Shown: in pieces, positions 18,699 to 29,303 of the stretch
How positions within the stretch are numbered: position 1 is the first letter of the stretch
Layout: every line of letters begins with the position of its first letter
Assembly: GCF_040939785.1 (NCBI RefSeq)
Contig: NZ_CP162553.1
Location: 4,216,001 to 4,280,000, forward strand
Length of the DNA stretch: 64,000 nucleotides
Origin: Bradyrhizobium lupini
GTDB taxonomy: Bacteria; Pseudomonadota; Alphaproteobacteria; Rhizobiales; Xanthobacteraceae
Reading direction: 5' to 3'
The notes under the pieces: generated by a model
The model's database searches: none
Told to the model about the DNA's origin: nothing
Seen by the model: the letters and a program-made list of their open reading frames with translations, nothing else
Program-made: the position numbers and the translations under genes

Positions 18699-19345
18699 GC
18701 GCCCCGCTTAACATGCATGCCGCCGGGTGGGCTAGCACTGGGCGGGACAAATTCGATCTCGCTCTGCTGGTCCCAGCTTTTCGTCGAAGGTGCGGGCGCG
18801 GAGCCATCTTCAAGGACGGCCAGTGGATCGGGGCCGAACCGGTTGTCGCCCGAGGTGCCGGGCACAATGAACATTTCCACGAGGCCCCAAAACCACGGAA
18901 TGTGCACGGCCCAGGCGACGGCAAGAACCCAGTTTGAATTGGTGGGCAGCAGGTCCGAGAACTGGTCGAACAACGCAGGCACGACGAAGAACGGAACCAG
19001 CCACCAGCCGCTCCGGTCGCGATCGTGCAGCCGCTTGGTCGCGGTTGCGAGATAGATCCACAGGAATAGCAAAGTGCCGAACACTTTGAGGATGAGGGTC
19101 GCGCGATCGGCCGTAGCCAGCTGACGATAGGCCCTGGGATCGACCACGTTGAAGATGTCGTCGACACCGAAATCGAAGTCGACCTTGAAGTTGAAGGCGA
19201 AAGTTGCCGCCCCGTTCAGCACCTTGATGGCCTGGTCGATCATCCCGAGCATGCACGCCAGCATCATGACGAGCAGCAGCGCCTGCCACAGCAGCGCGCG
19301 GTTGATGCGGCCGTCGAAGCGGAAGAGATACCAGATCCAGTCCAT
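18695..19345 (-). CDS. DUF805 membrane protein
   Basis: 216 aa beginning [20 protein letters not shown], the DUF805 opening (F-x-G-R-x-x-R). Four hydrophobic segments (about 20-40, 85-105, 118-135, 140-160) and the motif [12 protein letters not shown] between the second and third are typical. Function unknown. The C-terminal 55 residues are polar and cytoplasmic. It sits between dapD and dapE and overlaps dapE by ATGA, so it is probably transcribed with them. Confidence 0.85.
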   Translation of the reverse strand: MDWIWYLFRFDGRINRALLWQALLLVMMLACMLGMIDQAIKVLNGAATFAFNFKVDFDFGVDDIFNVVDPRAYRQLATADRATLILKVFGTLLFLWIYLATATKRLHDRDRSGWWLVPFFVVPALFDQFSDLLPTNSNWVLAVAWAVHIPWFWGLVEMFIVPGTSGDNRFGPDPLAVLEDGSAPAPSTKSWDQQSEIEFVPPSASPPGGMHVKRGA

Positions 19346-19447
19346 TCCAAAGGCTCCGGGCGGGAAAGGTCGCCCGGATGTTGGTCGCGATGGGGGGAGG
19401 GCGGGTTCGATGGACCCTCGGTGTCGTACGGCAGCTGGTGCCGCGAA

Positions 19448-20293
<846 letters not shown>

Positions 20294-20372
20294 TTGGCGA
20301 TCCTTGAGCAGCATTTGCGGGGAATTTGGATCGCTTTTTCGGGACTTGGAGCGAGAGAGTCAAGAACGCAGT

Positions 20373-20416
20373 CGGCCATGTCCCGGCGCGTTCGGACGCG
20401 CCCGGGACATGGCCGG
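20373..20416. terminator. Long near-perfect hairpin
   Basis: CGGCCATGTCCCGGCGCG and CGCGCCCGGGACATGGCCG pair around TTCGGA with one bulged base. It lies 4 bp beyond the DUF302 gene stop and about 80 bp upstream of dapD, so it probably ends the DUF302 transcript. No long T tract follows on the minus strand. Confidence 0.55.
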
Positions 20417-20419
20417 CGG

Positions 20420-20874
20420 CTATTTTGATGTGCCCGCGAGATCGGTGCCGTTCACGATACCCTCGCAGAGGCCGGCGAGCTCATTTCCGAGTTCGGTCAA
20501 TGCCGGTGAACGGTAGCGCGCGAAGGCCATAGCCGGATCAAGCCATCGCAGTTCGGCTTGACCGTCTGGAAAGCCGATCACGGCGAACTTCAGGGGGCCT
20601 CGAGCAGCGCCGCGCTATCGGCGGTCAGCAGCCGCGACATCAGGCGTGGGTGGAAAAACAGGACCTGACGCGCGGGGCCGATGGCGAAGCCGCCACGACT
20701 GAGCAGCATTTGCGGGTCGATCTCGTGCAGGATCCAGAGGTCTGCCGCAATGATTCCCTGCTTCAAGCGGGTGACCACCTCTTCGACGGTCAGCGAAGAG
20801 GAGACCGACCGTTGAAACGAGCTTGCGGCCGAACCGCATCCGGAGAAGGCCACAGGTTGCGGTGTTTGCGTCAT
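20420..20874 (-). pseudogene. DUF302 protein, frameshifted
   Basis: From ATG 20874 the first frame reads MTQTPQPVAFSGCG, then SSLTVEEVVTRLKQGI and DPQMLLSRGG, and stops at 20590 after LLEAP. In the next frame the homology continues LKFAVIGFPDGQAELRWLDP to a stop at 20420. The break is in a run of five C (20591-20597); one extra C would join the frames into a normal DUF302 protein of about 151 aa. DUF302 proteins are small beta-fold proteins of unclear role. A read error is as likely as a true mutation. Confidence 0.75.
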
Positions 20875-20878
20875 CGGA

Positions 20879-21238
20879 TCAGCCTTCGCCCGGCTTCGGT
20901 GCCCGGCTCGAATCGAACGCTTCGAGCGTCCGTGCCGAGTAGACCAACGACGCCCCCGCACCGATCGCAATCGCCACGCCGAGGGCCTCGGCGAGCTCCT
21001 CACGGCTCGCGCCGAAACGTGCGGCGGCGGCGGCGTGAACCGCAATACACCCGTCGCAGCGGGCGGTCACGGCCGCCGCCAGCGCGATCAACTCGCGCGT
21101 CTTTCCGTCCAGCTTTCCTGTCTGGGGGCCAGCCGCGCCAAGTTCGCGATAGCCCTTCAGCGTCGCCGGGCTTAGGGCACCAATGTCGCCGATCCGCGCC
21201 AGCAAGTCGCTCCGATAGGCGCTCCAATCCATCATCAT
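20879..21238 (-). CDS. Carboxymuconolactone decarboxylase/AhpD-like protein
   Basis: 119 aa from ATG 21238, preceded by GGAGAG. The AhpD-like motif is CDGCIAVHAAAAARFGAS (C-x-x-C with His four residues on), suggesting a thiol-based peroxidase or disulfide reductase rather than a decarboxylase. It ends 4 bp before the DUF302 gene and diverges from nothing nearby; the LysR gene lies upstream on the same strand. Confidence 0.85.
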   Translation of the reverse strand: MMMDWSAYRSDLLARIGDIGALSPATLKGYRELGAAGPQTGKLDGKTRELIALAAAVTARCDGCIAVHAAAAARFGASREELAEALGVAIAIGAGASLVYSARTLEAFDSSRAPKPGEG

Positions 21239-21347
21239 TGTCTCTCTCCTCGAACGGCGGGTTGTTGCCGAGCTCGAGAGATAGACGTGCAGTCTCGCGG
21301 GAGCCATCAGCTATGGGCGTATGGCCGCTATACAGCTTGCCGAAGCG

Positions 21348-22253
21348 TCAGGCGAATTGACGGAATTCTCCCGCGATGAAGTCCACCACGGCGCGAACCC
21401 GCCGGACCTTGCCGGTGTCGCGATGAAATCCCAGCCACAGCTCGCGGCTCGGGACGGGCGCCGGCGTCTTGATCGAACGAAGCGCGGGATAGGCCGAGGC
21501 CAGCCGAGTCGGCAAGCAAACCAGCCCCGCGCCGGCGGCGGCCGCAGCGGCCTGACCATCGCGGCTATTGCTGCAGAATCCAACATGTGCCTGCGGCAAA
21601 TAGCGACGCAGCCACTTCGTCTCCGCAACACTTTCGGCGAGCGCCGCGTTCATCGTAATGAGCGCAGCGTCGGCGCCACCGTCCGAAAAATCGGGCGGTC
21701 CCTTTGCCTTGAGATAGGCAGCAGCAGCATAAAGCTCGAACGGAATGCTGCCGATCTTCCGCTGCATCAGTCCGTCCTGCTGGAAGCGCCCGAAGCGCAG
21801 GGCGACATCTATCTCCCGCCGCGTGAGGCTCAAGGCCTCGGCGTCAGTAACCAGCTCGACGGTGACGGTCGGATGCGCCGCGCAGAACTTCGCCAGCAAA
21901 GGCGAGAGGATCCGTGCCCCGAGCCATTCGGGCGAGGTCACGCGCACCGTTCCGGTCAGTCCAGCGCTGCTGCCGACTGCGATCCGCTGCGCCGCCAGTG
22001 CTGCGTCCTCCATCCTCTCGGCATAATCGAGAATCTGCCGTCCGGTGTCGGAGAGCCGAAGGCCGGACGGAAGGCGGTCGAACAGGATCGCACCGAGCTT
22101 GCTTTCGAACAGTTCGAGGCGCCGGCTCATTGTCGGTTGCGTGGTGCCCAGCTTTCGTGCGGCACCCGAGAGGCTTTTTTCGCGAGCCAGGTGCAGGAAG
22201 TAGCGCAGGTCTTCCCATTCGATCGCAGCCAAGTCTGTCGGCTTCTGAGGCAC
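21348..22253 (-). CDS. LysR-family transcriptional regulator
   Basis: 301 aa. The N-terminal winged HTH is LRYFLHLAREKSLSGAARKL then GTTQPTMSRRLELFE; the C-terminal substrate-binding domain follows (about 95-295). It probably controls the AhpD-like/DUF302 genes just downstream on the same strand, although LysR targets are more often divergent, so this is inference. Confidence 0.9.
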   Translation of the reverse strand: MPQKPTDLAAIEWEDLRYFLHLAREKSLSGAARKLGTTQPTMSRRLELFESKLGAILFDRLPSGLRLSDTGRQILDYAERMEDAALAAQRIAVGSSAGLTGTVRVTSPEWLGARILSPLLAKFCAAHPTVTVELVTDAEALSLTRREIDVALRFGRFQQDGLMQRKIGSIPFELYAAAAYLKAKGPPDFSDGGADAALITMNAALAESVAETKWLRRYLPQAHVGFCSNSRDGQAAAAAAGAGLVCLPTRLASAYPALRSIKTPAPVPSRELWLGFHRDTGKVRRVRAVVDFIAGEFRQFA

Positions 22254-22278
22254 GGTCGCTCCTGCGTTGCTGCGGGGG

Positions 22279-22977
22279 TCAGCCGATCGCGAGCGACTGC
22301 AGAAACCCAGTCAGATCGTCGGTGACGTGGTCGACATGGGCCGCATCACGGCCCGCCAGTTCCCAATCTTCACGCACCACTTGCTTGGTGCCGTCCGGCA
22401 CCACGAGTATCGTGGTCATGCCGAGTTCGTGCGGAACGGTGAGGTTGCGGGCGAGGTCCTCGAACATCGCTGCGCGGGTCGGATCGACCGAATGGTCGGC
22501 GAGAAACTTCCGGTAGGTCTGCGGCGCCGGCTTCGGCTCGAATTCGGCGGCGATGATGTCGAACACGCCGTCGAAATGCGTGGCAAAGCCGAGTCGCGCC
22601 AGCACCGCATCGACATGATCGACCGAGCCGTTGGTCAGGATCAGCTTTCGTCCCGGCAGTTTTGCAATGGCCTCGCCCAGCGCCGGGTTCGGCTCCAGCG
22701 GGGAATGGTCGATCTTGTGGACATAGGCGAGATAGTCGTCGGCGCGTACACCATGCAGGGTCATCATGCCACGCATGGTGGTGCCGAAGCGCTGGTAATA
22801 ATCCTTCTGGATCTTGCGCGCTTCCACCGGTGTCAGATTGAGCCAGTTGCAAACGAACTCGGTGATCCGCGCATCGACCTGCTGCCACAGATTGACGTGG
22901 TGCGGATAGAGCGTGTTGTCGAGGTCGAACACCCAGGTGTCGATATGGGCAAAGGCGCGGGAGGAGGTCATTTTCAC
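22279..22977 (-). CDS. Pyrimidine 5'-nucleotidase-type HAD hydrolase
   Basis: 232 aa HAD fold with motif I WVFDLDNTLYP, motif II Thr in LILTNGS, motif III Lys in KPAPQTYRK and acidic motif MFEDLARN. The SDT1/pyrimidine 5'-nucleotidase subgroup has this DLDNTLYP opening. It dephosphorylates small metabolites, perhaps pyrimidine nucleotides. Monocistronic, with a repeat upstream. Confidence 0.85.
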   Translation of the reverse strand: MKMTSSRAFAHIDTWVFDLDNTLYPHHVNLWQQVDARITEFVCNWLNLTPVEARKIQKDYYQRFGTTMRGMMTLHGVRADDYLAYVHKIDHSPLEPNPALGEAIAKLPGRKLILTNGSVDHVDAVLARLGFATHFDGVFDIIAAEFEPKPAPQTYRKFLADHSVDPTRAAMFEDLARNLTVPHELGMTTILVVPDGTKQVVREDWELAGRDAAHVDHVTDDLTGFLQSLAIG

Positions 22978-23015
22978 TCTCTATCCGTTGACCGCGGCGG
23001 CGCCCCACCCTCAAT

Positions 23016-23134
23016 CGTCGTCCTGGCGAAAGCCAGGACCCATACGCCGTGACCGATCATTGGGGCACTGCGGTCGTCGTTCTTCGCCAAACCCAATCCT
23101 GGGGTAATGGGTCCTGGCTTTCGCCAGGACGACA
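23016..23134. repeat. Palindromic repeat, family 2
   Basis: CGTCCTGGCGAAAGCCAGGA at the left and CCTGGCTTTCGCCAGGACGA at the right, with GGGGTAATGG in between; second copy of the element at 3571-3703. Confidence 0.75.
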
Positions 23135-23173
23135 GCGGCGTGCGTGGCACCGGTACCGTCACAACAGCACCCG

Positions 23174-24232
23174 TCACGGCATTGCAAACCGCAGCGTCTT
23201 GCCGCCGCTCGACATGTCCACCGCGCTAAAGCCCGTGGCCGCGAAACCGCGCGCGCCGCAGTCGGTCTGCTCGTTGGTCTCGAACTTGGTCTCGCGCGTG
23301 CAAAGCTGCTTGTCGCCGCCCCAGTTCAGCGGCTTGTCCTTCAGCTTGACGATTCGGTTATCGGCGTCGATGGCTTCCGCGAAGCTGAATATCTGCTTCG
23401 GCTGGCCGCTCACATCAGGGTGCAGGCAGGTCTTGGGGTCGATGCGATACCAGCCGCGGCTCGTCACCGATTTGCCGTCGTCGGTGGCGACCGCCGCCAT
23501 CACCTTGTGCGCGGTGTCGTTGCACCAGGTGAGGCCTGTCGCAGACGGCGTCTGCACGGCATCGACCATGGTCTTGAAGAAGTTCGGCGACGACAGGATG
23601 TCGGACGACAATCCGCGGCTCTTCAGGAAAGCGGCCAGCGCGCCTTGCGTCTTCGGCCCGTCGACGCCGTCGATCGGCGCGGCGTCGTAACCTGCGATCA
23701 CCAAAAGCCGCTGGATGCCGGCGAGGCGGGCCTGCTCGTCGTCATACTCGGAGTCCTCGGCGAGATAGGCGACGAAATTGCCGTCCGCGCCTTGGGTCGG
23801 GGTGATCTGGGTGAAGGCGGCTTGGGTCTGGCCGCTGCGGCACTGCCGCGCTGCCGCGATGACGAAATTGTCCTGCGCGACGCACAGCGTGTCGCTGCCG
23901 TTCTGCGGGATCGGGGATGCGCCGTAGACGCCGAGCGCGCGGGCGTTGAGCAGGATGCGGTCGGCGGAGAGCGTGCCCTGCACCACCACGCGGCAGGTGG
24001 CGGGGTCGATCCTGAACCAGCCGCGCGTCGCGGTCGCCGCCTTGTCGTCGATGCCGATCGCGGCCTCGACGACATAGGACATGCGGTTGCAGATTTTCAG
24101 GTCGGCGAAGGCCAGTGCGGAGGAGAACACGAACGAGATGGCTGCGGCAGGGAGCGTCATCAGGAAGCGCGTCAGGACGGAGCGGCGAGGCCGCCGCTCT
24201 CCCAGCACTGTTCCTGTCCGCTCTTCTCTCAC
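23174..24232 (-). CDS. Secreted protein with two DUF1036 domains around a peptidoglycan-binding-like segment
   Basis: 352 aa. After a hydrophobic signal segment ([17 protein letters not shown], ending near 43) a first DUF1036 domain ([18 protein letters not shown] then [11 protein letters not shown]) is followed by a putative peptidoglycan-binding stretch ([20 protein letters not shown]) and a second DUF1036 copy ([14 protein letters not shown] then [10 protein letters not shown]). The internal duplication is clear. The GTG start at 24232 overlaps the argB stop as GTGA; ATG 24160 is an alternative giving a shorter signal peptide. Confidence 0.75.
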   Translation of the reverse strand: MREERTGTVLGERRPRRSVLTRFLMTLPAAAISFVFSSALAFADLKICNRMSYVVEAAIGIDDKAATATRGWFRIDPATCRVVVQGTLSADRILLNARALGVYGASPIPQNGSDTLCVAQDNFVIAAARQCRSGQTQAAFTQITPTQGADGNFVAYLAEDSEYDDEQARLAGIQRLLVIAGYDAAPIDGVDGPKTQGALAAFLKSRGLSSDILSSPNFFKTMVDAVQTPSATGLTWCNDTAHKVMAAVATDDGKSVTSRGWYRIDPKTCLHPDVSGQPKQIFSFAEAIDADNRIVKLKDKPLNWGGDKQLCTRETKFETNEQTDCGARGFAATGFSAVDMSSGGKTLRFAMP

Positions 24233-25116
24233 TTGTGGATCAGCGTGCCCGTGCCGGTGTTGGTGAAGAGCTCGAGCAGCACCGCGTGCTGCATCTTGCC
24301 GTCGATGATGACGACGCCCTCCACGCCCTGTTCGAGTGCGTAGATGCAGGTCTCGACCTTCGGGATCATGCCGCCCGATATGGTGCCGTCCGCGATCAGC
24401 TTTCGCGCGTCCTTGACCGAGAGCTGCGGGATCAGCTTCTTGGACTTGTCGAGCACGCCCGGCACGTCGGTGAGCAGCAGCAGCCGCTTTGCCTTCAGCG
24501 CGCCGGCCACGGCACCTGCGAAAGTGTCGGCGTTGACGTTCAGCGTCTGCCCCTCTTTCGAGGTCGCGAGCGGCGCGAGCACGGGGATCAGCTCGTAGCC
24601 GATCAGCTGGTTGAGCAGCGTGAGATCGACTTTCTCGGGATCGCCGACGAAGCCGAGATCGACCGCCTTCTCGATGTGCGAGTCCGGATCCATGATGGTG
24701 CGCGTCGTCTTGGACGCCTTCACCATATTGGCGTCCTTGCCAGAGAGCCCCACGGCCTTGCCGCCGGCCTCGTTGATGTAGCCGACGATCTGCTTGTTGA
24801 CGGAGCCGGCGAGCACCATCTCGACGATCTCGATGGTGGCGGCATCGGTGATGCGCAGGCCGGCTGCGAATTCCGAGACGATGCCGAGGCGCTTGAGCAT
24901 GGTCGCGATCTGCGGGCCGCCGCCATGCACCACCACCGGATTGATTGCGGTCTGCTCGAGCAGCACGATGTCGCGGGCAAAATTCTTCGCGGTCTCCTCG
25001 TCCCCCATGGCATGGCCGCCATACTTGATGACGATGGTTTCCTCGTCATACTGCTGCATGTGCGGCAGCGCTTCGGACAGGATGCGGGCCTGGTCGAGCG
25101 GGGAGATTTCGGTCAT
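24229..25116 (-). CDS. argB: Acetylglutamate kinase
   Basis: 295 aa from ATG 25116. The amino-acid kinase fold shows [12 protein letters not shown] at about 29-40, [10 protein letters not shown], the DANMVKASK region and [10 protein letters not shown] for nucleotide and arginine binding. It phosphorylates N-acetylglutamate, the second step of arginine synthesis. The frame is open upstream to 25296 only through the repeat and is not coding there. Confidence 0.96.
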   Translation of the reverse strand: MTEISPLDQARILSEALPHMQQYDEETIVIKYGGHAMGDEETAKNFARDIVLLEQTAINPVVVHGGGPQIATMLKRLGIVSEFAAGLRITDAATIEIVEMVLAGSVNKQIVGYINEAGGKAVGLSGKDANMVKASKTTRTIMDPDSHIEKAVDLGFVGDPEKVDLTLLNQLIGYELIPVLAPLATSKEGQTLNVNADTFAGAVAGALKAKRLLLLTDVPGVLDKSKKLIPQLSVKDARKLIADGTISGGMIPKVETCIYALEQGVEGVVIIDGKMQHAVLLELFTNTGTGTLIHK

Positions 25117-25190
25117 GAGGCGGATCTCGCTGGCGGGATACTCGGGCCGCGTTCTATCCGATTGGCGGGCGGGGCGCAAAGTGATGTTCT

Positions 25191-25335
25191 TCCCCTCTCC
25201 CCTTGCGGGAGAGGGTGGATCGCCGCGATAGCGGCGAGACGGGTGAGGGGTTCTCTCCGCGCGCGCAATAGTGAGTTCGTGGAGAGAACCCCTCATCCGG
25301 CGCTTCGCGCCATCTTCTCCCGCAAGGGGAGAAGG
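25191..25335. repeat. Palindromic repeat upstream of argB
   Basis: CCCTCTCCCCTTGCGGGAGA opens and TCTCCCGCAAGGGGAGAAGG closes it; an inner pair GAGGGGTTCTCTCC and GGAGAGAACCCCTC completes nested arms. Confidence 0.7.
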
Positions 25336-25347
25336 AACAAAGAGCCA

Positions 25348-25713
25348 CTATTTCTTTCCCACCACCGCCGCGAGCGTCACTGCCAGCCAGCTCAAGATCA
25401 TCACCGATCCACCCGTCGGCGCCGCATATGGAAACAGCGAATGGCCGGCATATTGCCGCAAGGTGAGGTCGCCCGCGAACAGCGCGGCGCCGGCTGCGAA
25501 GCCGGACGCGGCGATGATGCCAATTCCGCCGTGCAGAAGGCCGCGCCCGAGCAGGGCGACGGTCGCGAGTATGGCGGTTGCATGAAACAGCAGCATGGCG
25601 CTTGCGGCGGCGAGCCGGCTCGCATCGCCGCCATGCGAGGAAGCGGCGGCCAGCGCGACGCCGGCGGCGCCCATCATACCGGCAAGCCCGATCAACAGGC
25701 GGAACGCCGCCAT
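25348..25713 (-). CDS. DUF423 membrane protein
   Basis: 121 aa with four hydrophobic segments and the opening FRLLIGLAGMMGAAGVALAA typical of DUF423 (YgdD-like) small inner-membrane proteins of unknown function. Usual family length is 120-130 aa. Its start at 25713 touches the stop of the upstream yihA gene, so they are co-transcribed. Confidence 0.85.
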   Translation of the reverse strand: MAAFRLLIGLAGMMGAAGVALAAASSHGGDASRLAAASAMLLFHATAILATVALLGRGLLHGGIGIIAASGFAAGAALFAGDLTLRQYAGHSLFPYAAPTGGSVMILSWLAVTLAAVVGKK

Positions 25714-26366
25714 TACGAGGTGCGCTCTTCCAGCAGCTTGGCGATCGCGGCGCGCAGCTCGGCCATGCCGGTTGCGCTCCGCGACGAGGTCGCGAGCACG
25801 TTCGGGAACGCGGCCGGACGCTTGGCGAGCGCGGCCTCGGTCTCGACGATGCGCGATTGAAGCTCGGCGGCCTTGATCTGGTCGGCCTTGGTCAGAACCA
25901 GCTGGTAGCTGACCGCGGAGCGATCGAGTGTCTTCAGGACTTCGAGATCGACGTCCTTGAGGCCGTGCCGCGCGTCGACCAGCACGTAGACGCGCGCGAG
26001 GCTCGCGCGTCCGAGCAGGAATTTGTGGATCAGCTCGGTCCAGGACGCGACCTGGCTCTTCGGTGCCTTGGCATAACCATAGCCCGGCATGTCGACCAGG
26101 CGCAGGTCACTTTTCCCGGGGACCTCGAAGAAGATCAGCTCCTGGGTGCGGCCCGGCGTATGCGAGGTGCGCGCGAGCGCGTTGCGGCCGGTCAGCGCGT
26201 TGATCAGGCTGGACTTGCCGACATTGGAGCGGCCGGCAAAAGCGATCTCCAGCCCCGCCATCGGCGGCAGCGTTTCAGTCGAGGGCGAGGCCCAGATGAA
26301 CTGCCAGTCGCGCGTGAACAGCTTTCGCCCGACCTCGATCAGCTTCGCATCTTTGTCGTCATTCAT
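25713..26366 (-). CDS. engB: Ribosome biogenesis GTPase YihA/EngB
   Basis: 217 aa small GTPase with G1 GRSNVGKSSLIN, G3 LVDMPGYGYAKAP and G4 LTKADQIK. EngB assists assembly of the large ribosomal subunit. It is followed by a DUF423 gene and preceded by a repeat, then yidC. Confidence 0.95.
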   Translation of the reverse strand: MNDDKDAKLIEVGRKLFTRDWQFIWASPSTETLPPMAGLEIAFAGRSNVGKSSLINALTGRNALARTSHTPGRTQELIFFEVPGKSDLRLVDMPGYGYAKAPKSQVASWTELIHKFLLGRASLARVYVLVDARHGLKDVDLEVLKTLDRSAVSYQLVLTKADQIKAAELQSRIVETEAALAKRPAAFPNVLATSSRSATGMAELRAAIAKLLEERTS

Positions 26367-26388
26367 GCGAAGGCTTTCTGTTTGTCCG

Positions 26389-26474
26389 CGTCATTGCGAG
26401 CGAAGCGAAGCAATCCAAAAATGCATCCGCGAAGGGACTCTGGATTGCTTCGTCGCTTTGCCTCGCAATGACGG
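26389..26474. repeat. Palindromic repeat between yidC and engB
   Basis: CGTCATTGCGAGCGAAGCGA and TCGCTTTGCCTCGCAATGAC form inverted arms, with ATCCAAAAATGCAT and TGGATTGCTTCG between. Confidence 0.75.
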
Positions 26475-26491
26475 CTACGTCGCCTCAGTCG

Positions 26492-28336
26492 TCAGTTTTT
26501 TTTGAAGGAGTTTCGAATGTTGTCGAACAGCTCCACCTTCACGCCGTTGCGGCGCATGATGTAGCTCTGCTGGAGCACCGAGAGCGTGTTGTTCCAGGCC
26601 CAGTAGATCACAAGGCCCGCCGGGAAGCCCGCCAGCATGAAGGTGAAGATCAGCGGCATCCAGTTGAAGATCATCTGCTGCGTCGGATCCGGCGGCGTCG
26701 GATTCAGCTTCATCTGGAACCACATCGTGATGCCCATGATGATCGGCCAGATGCCGAGCGCCAGGTAGTGGCCGAACACCGGGATAGTGGTCGGATCGAA
26801 CGGGATCAATCCGAACAGAGTGAACAGGTTGGTCGGGTCCGGCGCGGAAAGATCCTTGATCCAGCCGAAGAACGGCGCGTGCCGCATCTCGATGGTGACG
26901 AACAGCACCTTGTACAGCGAGAAGAACACCGGGATCTGGATCACCACGGGAAGACAGCCGGCGACCGGATTGATCTTCTCCTTGCGGTAGATCTCCATCA
27001 TCTCCTGCTGCTGCTTCACCTTGTCGTCAGGGTAGCGCTCCTTCAGCGCCTGAAGCTGCGGTTGGACCGACTTCATCTTCGCCATCGAGGCGTAGGACTT
27101 GTTCGCCAGCGGGAAGAACAGGAGCTTCACGATCACGGTCACGAGCAGGATCGAGATGCCGAAATTGCCGAAGAAGCGGTAGAAGAAGTCGAGGCCGAGG
27201 AACATCGGCTTGGTGATGAAGTAGAACCAGCCCCAGTCGATCAACAGATCGAAATGGTTGAGGCCGAGTTCCTTGTTGTAGCCGCCATGGCCGGCGAGCG
27301 GGAAATTGATGCCGACAACGCTGGCTTCCTTGGCGCCGGCGAACAGCCGCGCGTTCGCGGTCGCGGAGCCGCCGATCGCGACGGTGACGGGATCGAGCAG
27401 ATAATCGGTCTGGTAGGTGTGGACGTTGCCACTCGGGTTCGACGAGAAGCGCGCCTGAATCTGCGCACTGGTGTCCGGCAGCAGCGCCGAGGCCCAGTAT
27501 TTGTCCGTCATGCCGAGCCAGCCATTGGTGGCCTTGAAGTTCACCGTCCTGGCTTCGTCGATTTTCTTGTAGGCGTATTCCTGCAAGCCATCGAGATAGC
27601 CGATCAGGCCTTCATGCAGGATGTAGTAGCCGGAGACCTGCGGCGTGCCGTGGCGCGAGATCAGTGCGAACGGATAGAGCGTGACCGGCGCGTTGCCGAC
27701 ATTGCTCACCTCGTCCTTGACGGTGAAGAGGTAGTGGTCGTCGACCGAGATGGTGCGACGGAAGTTGAGGCCCTCGCCATTGTCCCATTTCAGCAGCACC
27801 GGGGTCGTCGGCGTCAGGCTGCCGCTGCCGTCCTGCTGCCAGACGGTCTGCGCGTCCGGCAGTTTCGCCGTCACGCCCGTCGCCGGTACCCAGCCGAACT
27901 CGGCGTAATACGGCTCCGCGGTCCCCGAGGGCGAATACAGAATAATCGGCGGTGACTTCGGATCGACCGTTTCGCGGAATTGCACCAGCGCGACATCGTC
28001 GATGCGTCCGCCCTTCAGCGAGATGCTGCCGGCGATCCGCGGCGTCTCGATCTTCACGCGCGGGCTGGCAGCAATGGCGGTGTCACGGCTTTGAACCGGC
28101 TGGGCTTGCTGGTTCGCGCTCGGCGTCGACGGCTGGGCCGTGCTGCCGGCCTGCGGCGTGGCGCCCGGCGTCGCGGAAGCCGTCGGCTGCGGCGTGGTCT
28201 TCTGCAGCTCGGGCTGCGCCTGTTGCTGGGCGCGCTGCTTCTCCATCGCCGGCATGTTGTAGAAATATTGCCAGGCGATCAGCACGAAGCCCGACAGAAT
28301 GACGGCGAGGATGGTATTGCGGTTGTCGGTCATCAT
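26492..28336 (-). CDS. yidC: Membrane protein insertase YidC
   Basis: 614 aa, in the range for Gram-negative YidC. An N-terminal membrane helix (about 7-25) is followed by a Gln/Ala/Pro-rich linker (30-85), a large periplasmic domain, and the conserved five-helix insertase core from about 375 (GWFYFITKPMFLGLDFFYRF, then AGCLPVVIQIPVFFSLYKVL). It inserts proteins into the inner membrane with or without Sec. Part of the rpmH-rnpA-yidC-engB cluster. Confidence 0.97.
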   Translation of the reverse strand: MMTDNRNTILAVILSGFVLIAWQYFYNMPAMEKQRAQQQAQPELQKTTPQPTASATPGATPQAGSTAQPSTPSANQQAQPVQSRDTAIAASPRVKIETPRIAGSISLKGGRIDDVALVQFRETVDPKSPPIILYSPSGTAEPYYAEFGWVPATGVTAKLPDAQTVWQQDGSGSLTPTTPVLLKWDNGEGLNFRRTISVDDHYLFTVKDEVSNVGNAPVTLYPFALISRHGTPQVSGYYILHEGLIGYLDGLQEYAYKKIDEARTVNFKATNGWLGMTDKYWASALLPDTSAQIQARFSSNPSGNVHTYQTDYLLDPVTVAIGGSATANARLFAGAKEASVVGINFPLAGHGGYNKELGLNHFDLLIDWGWFYFITKPMFLGLDFFYRFFGNFGISILLVTVIVKLLFFPLANKSYASMAKMKSVQPQLQALKERYPDDKVKQQQEMMEIYRKEKINPVAGCLPVVIQIPVFFSLYKVLFVTIEMRHAPFFGWIKDLSAPDPTNLFTLFGLIPFDPTTIPVFGHYLALGIWPIIMGITMWFQMKLNPTPPDPTQQMIFNWMPLIFTFMLAGFPAGLVIYWAWNNTLSVLQQSYIMRRNGVKVELFDNIRNSFKKN

Positions 28337-28346
28337 TCTCTCGTCA

Positions 28347-28760
28347 TCAATCCGGTTTGCGGCTGGTCGCAGGAGCGGGGCCGGGCTTTAAGCCGTCGGT
28401 TGTTGGGCTGCTTTTTGAGCCGCGTCCCTTGTGCGTATGCCGCGCGGGCTTCGCGAACGCTATGCGCAGATCGTCGAGCATGGTGGCGAAGCCGCGCGAG
28501 AGCGCGTCCCTTCGGCCGACCAGCACATAATCATGATGGGGCTGCATCGACACCGGATCGAGCCGCTTCACCAGTTCGCGAAGCCGGCGCCGGATGCGAT
28601 TGCGCTCGGGGGCGTTGCCGTTCTTTTTGCTGACGGTGAAGCCGATCCGGATCGGGCCGCTATCGTCGCGACCGCGGCTTTGCAGGACGAACGCGGGGCT
28701 ATTCACCCGCGCGCCATTGGCAACGGCGAGGAAATCCGCTCGCTGCCTCAGCCGATCCAT
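28347..28760 (-). CDS. rnpA: Ribonuclease P protein component
   Basis: 137 aa from ATG 28760 (MDRLRQRADFLAVANGARV). The RNR signature is NAPERNRIRRRLRELVK. The basic, Pro-rich C-terminal tail beyond about 105 is longer than the Escherichia coli protein. It is the protein cofactor of RNase P, which trims tRNA 5' ends. It lies between rpmH and yidC; yidD is not seen between them. Confidence 0.95.
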   Translation of the reverse strand: MDRLRQRADFLAVANGARVNSPAFVLQSRGRDDSGPIRIGFTVSKKNGNAPERNRIRRRLRELVKRLDPVSMQPHHDYVLVGRRDALSRGFATMLDDLRIAFAKPARHTHKGRGSKSSPTTDGLKPGPAPATSRKPD

Positions 28761-28786
28761 GATGAAATCCCAAAAAGGGGTCCGGC

Positions 28787-28921
28787 TCAGGCGCTCAGAC
28801 GCTTGCGGCCGCGAGCGCGGCGGGCGGCGAGCACCTTTCGGCCGCCGGCCGTGGCGAGACGGGCACGGAAGCCGTGACGGCGCTTGCGCACCAGTTTGCT
28901 GGGTTGATAAGTCCGCTTCAC
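28787..28921 (-). CDS. rpmH: 50S ribosomal protein L34
   Basis: 44 aa: [20 protein letters not shown] and a Lys/Arg tail ending KRLSA. It begins with GTG at 28921, with GGAG 8 bases upstream; there is no ATG in frame that leaves the conserved KRTYQPS intact. First gene of the rpmH-rnpA-yidC-engB-DUF423 cluster. Confidence 0.95.
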   Translation of the reverse strand: MKRTYQPSKLVRKRRHGFRARLATAGGRKVLAARRARGRKRLSA

Positions 28922-29303
28922 GGGTTTTTCTCCGCTGACCGGGCAATTTGCCTGTAGAATTGATGATAAAGTCCGGAAGATGCTGCCCAAAACGAGCCTT
29001 TTTCGGCCCCAAGAGAGCCGCTCCCGGCGGTCACACCGGGTCATCGCGGACAATTGCGCGGCTTATAAGCGAGCGCCTTCTTTTCGTCAACGCCGCACAA
29101 GAGCTCAATTCCGGCGAATATCGCTGTTTGTGCGGGGTTTTTAACCCTTGAGGTAGCGACTCGCCAAATCTGCGCTTACATCCGACCTTGGCAGATTGAC
29201 GATCTGTAATTTGACCGCGCTGGGGGCGGGCCGCATCTTCGTACGCGCCAAACCCTTCACCAGCCAAATCTTCAACCCGGTAAAGGCAGCGAGGGCGAAT
29301 TTC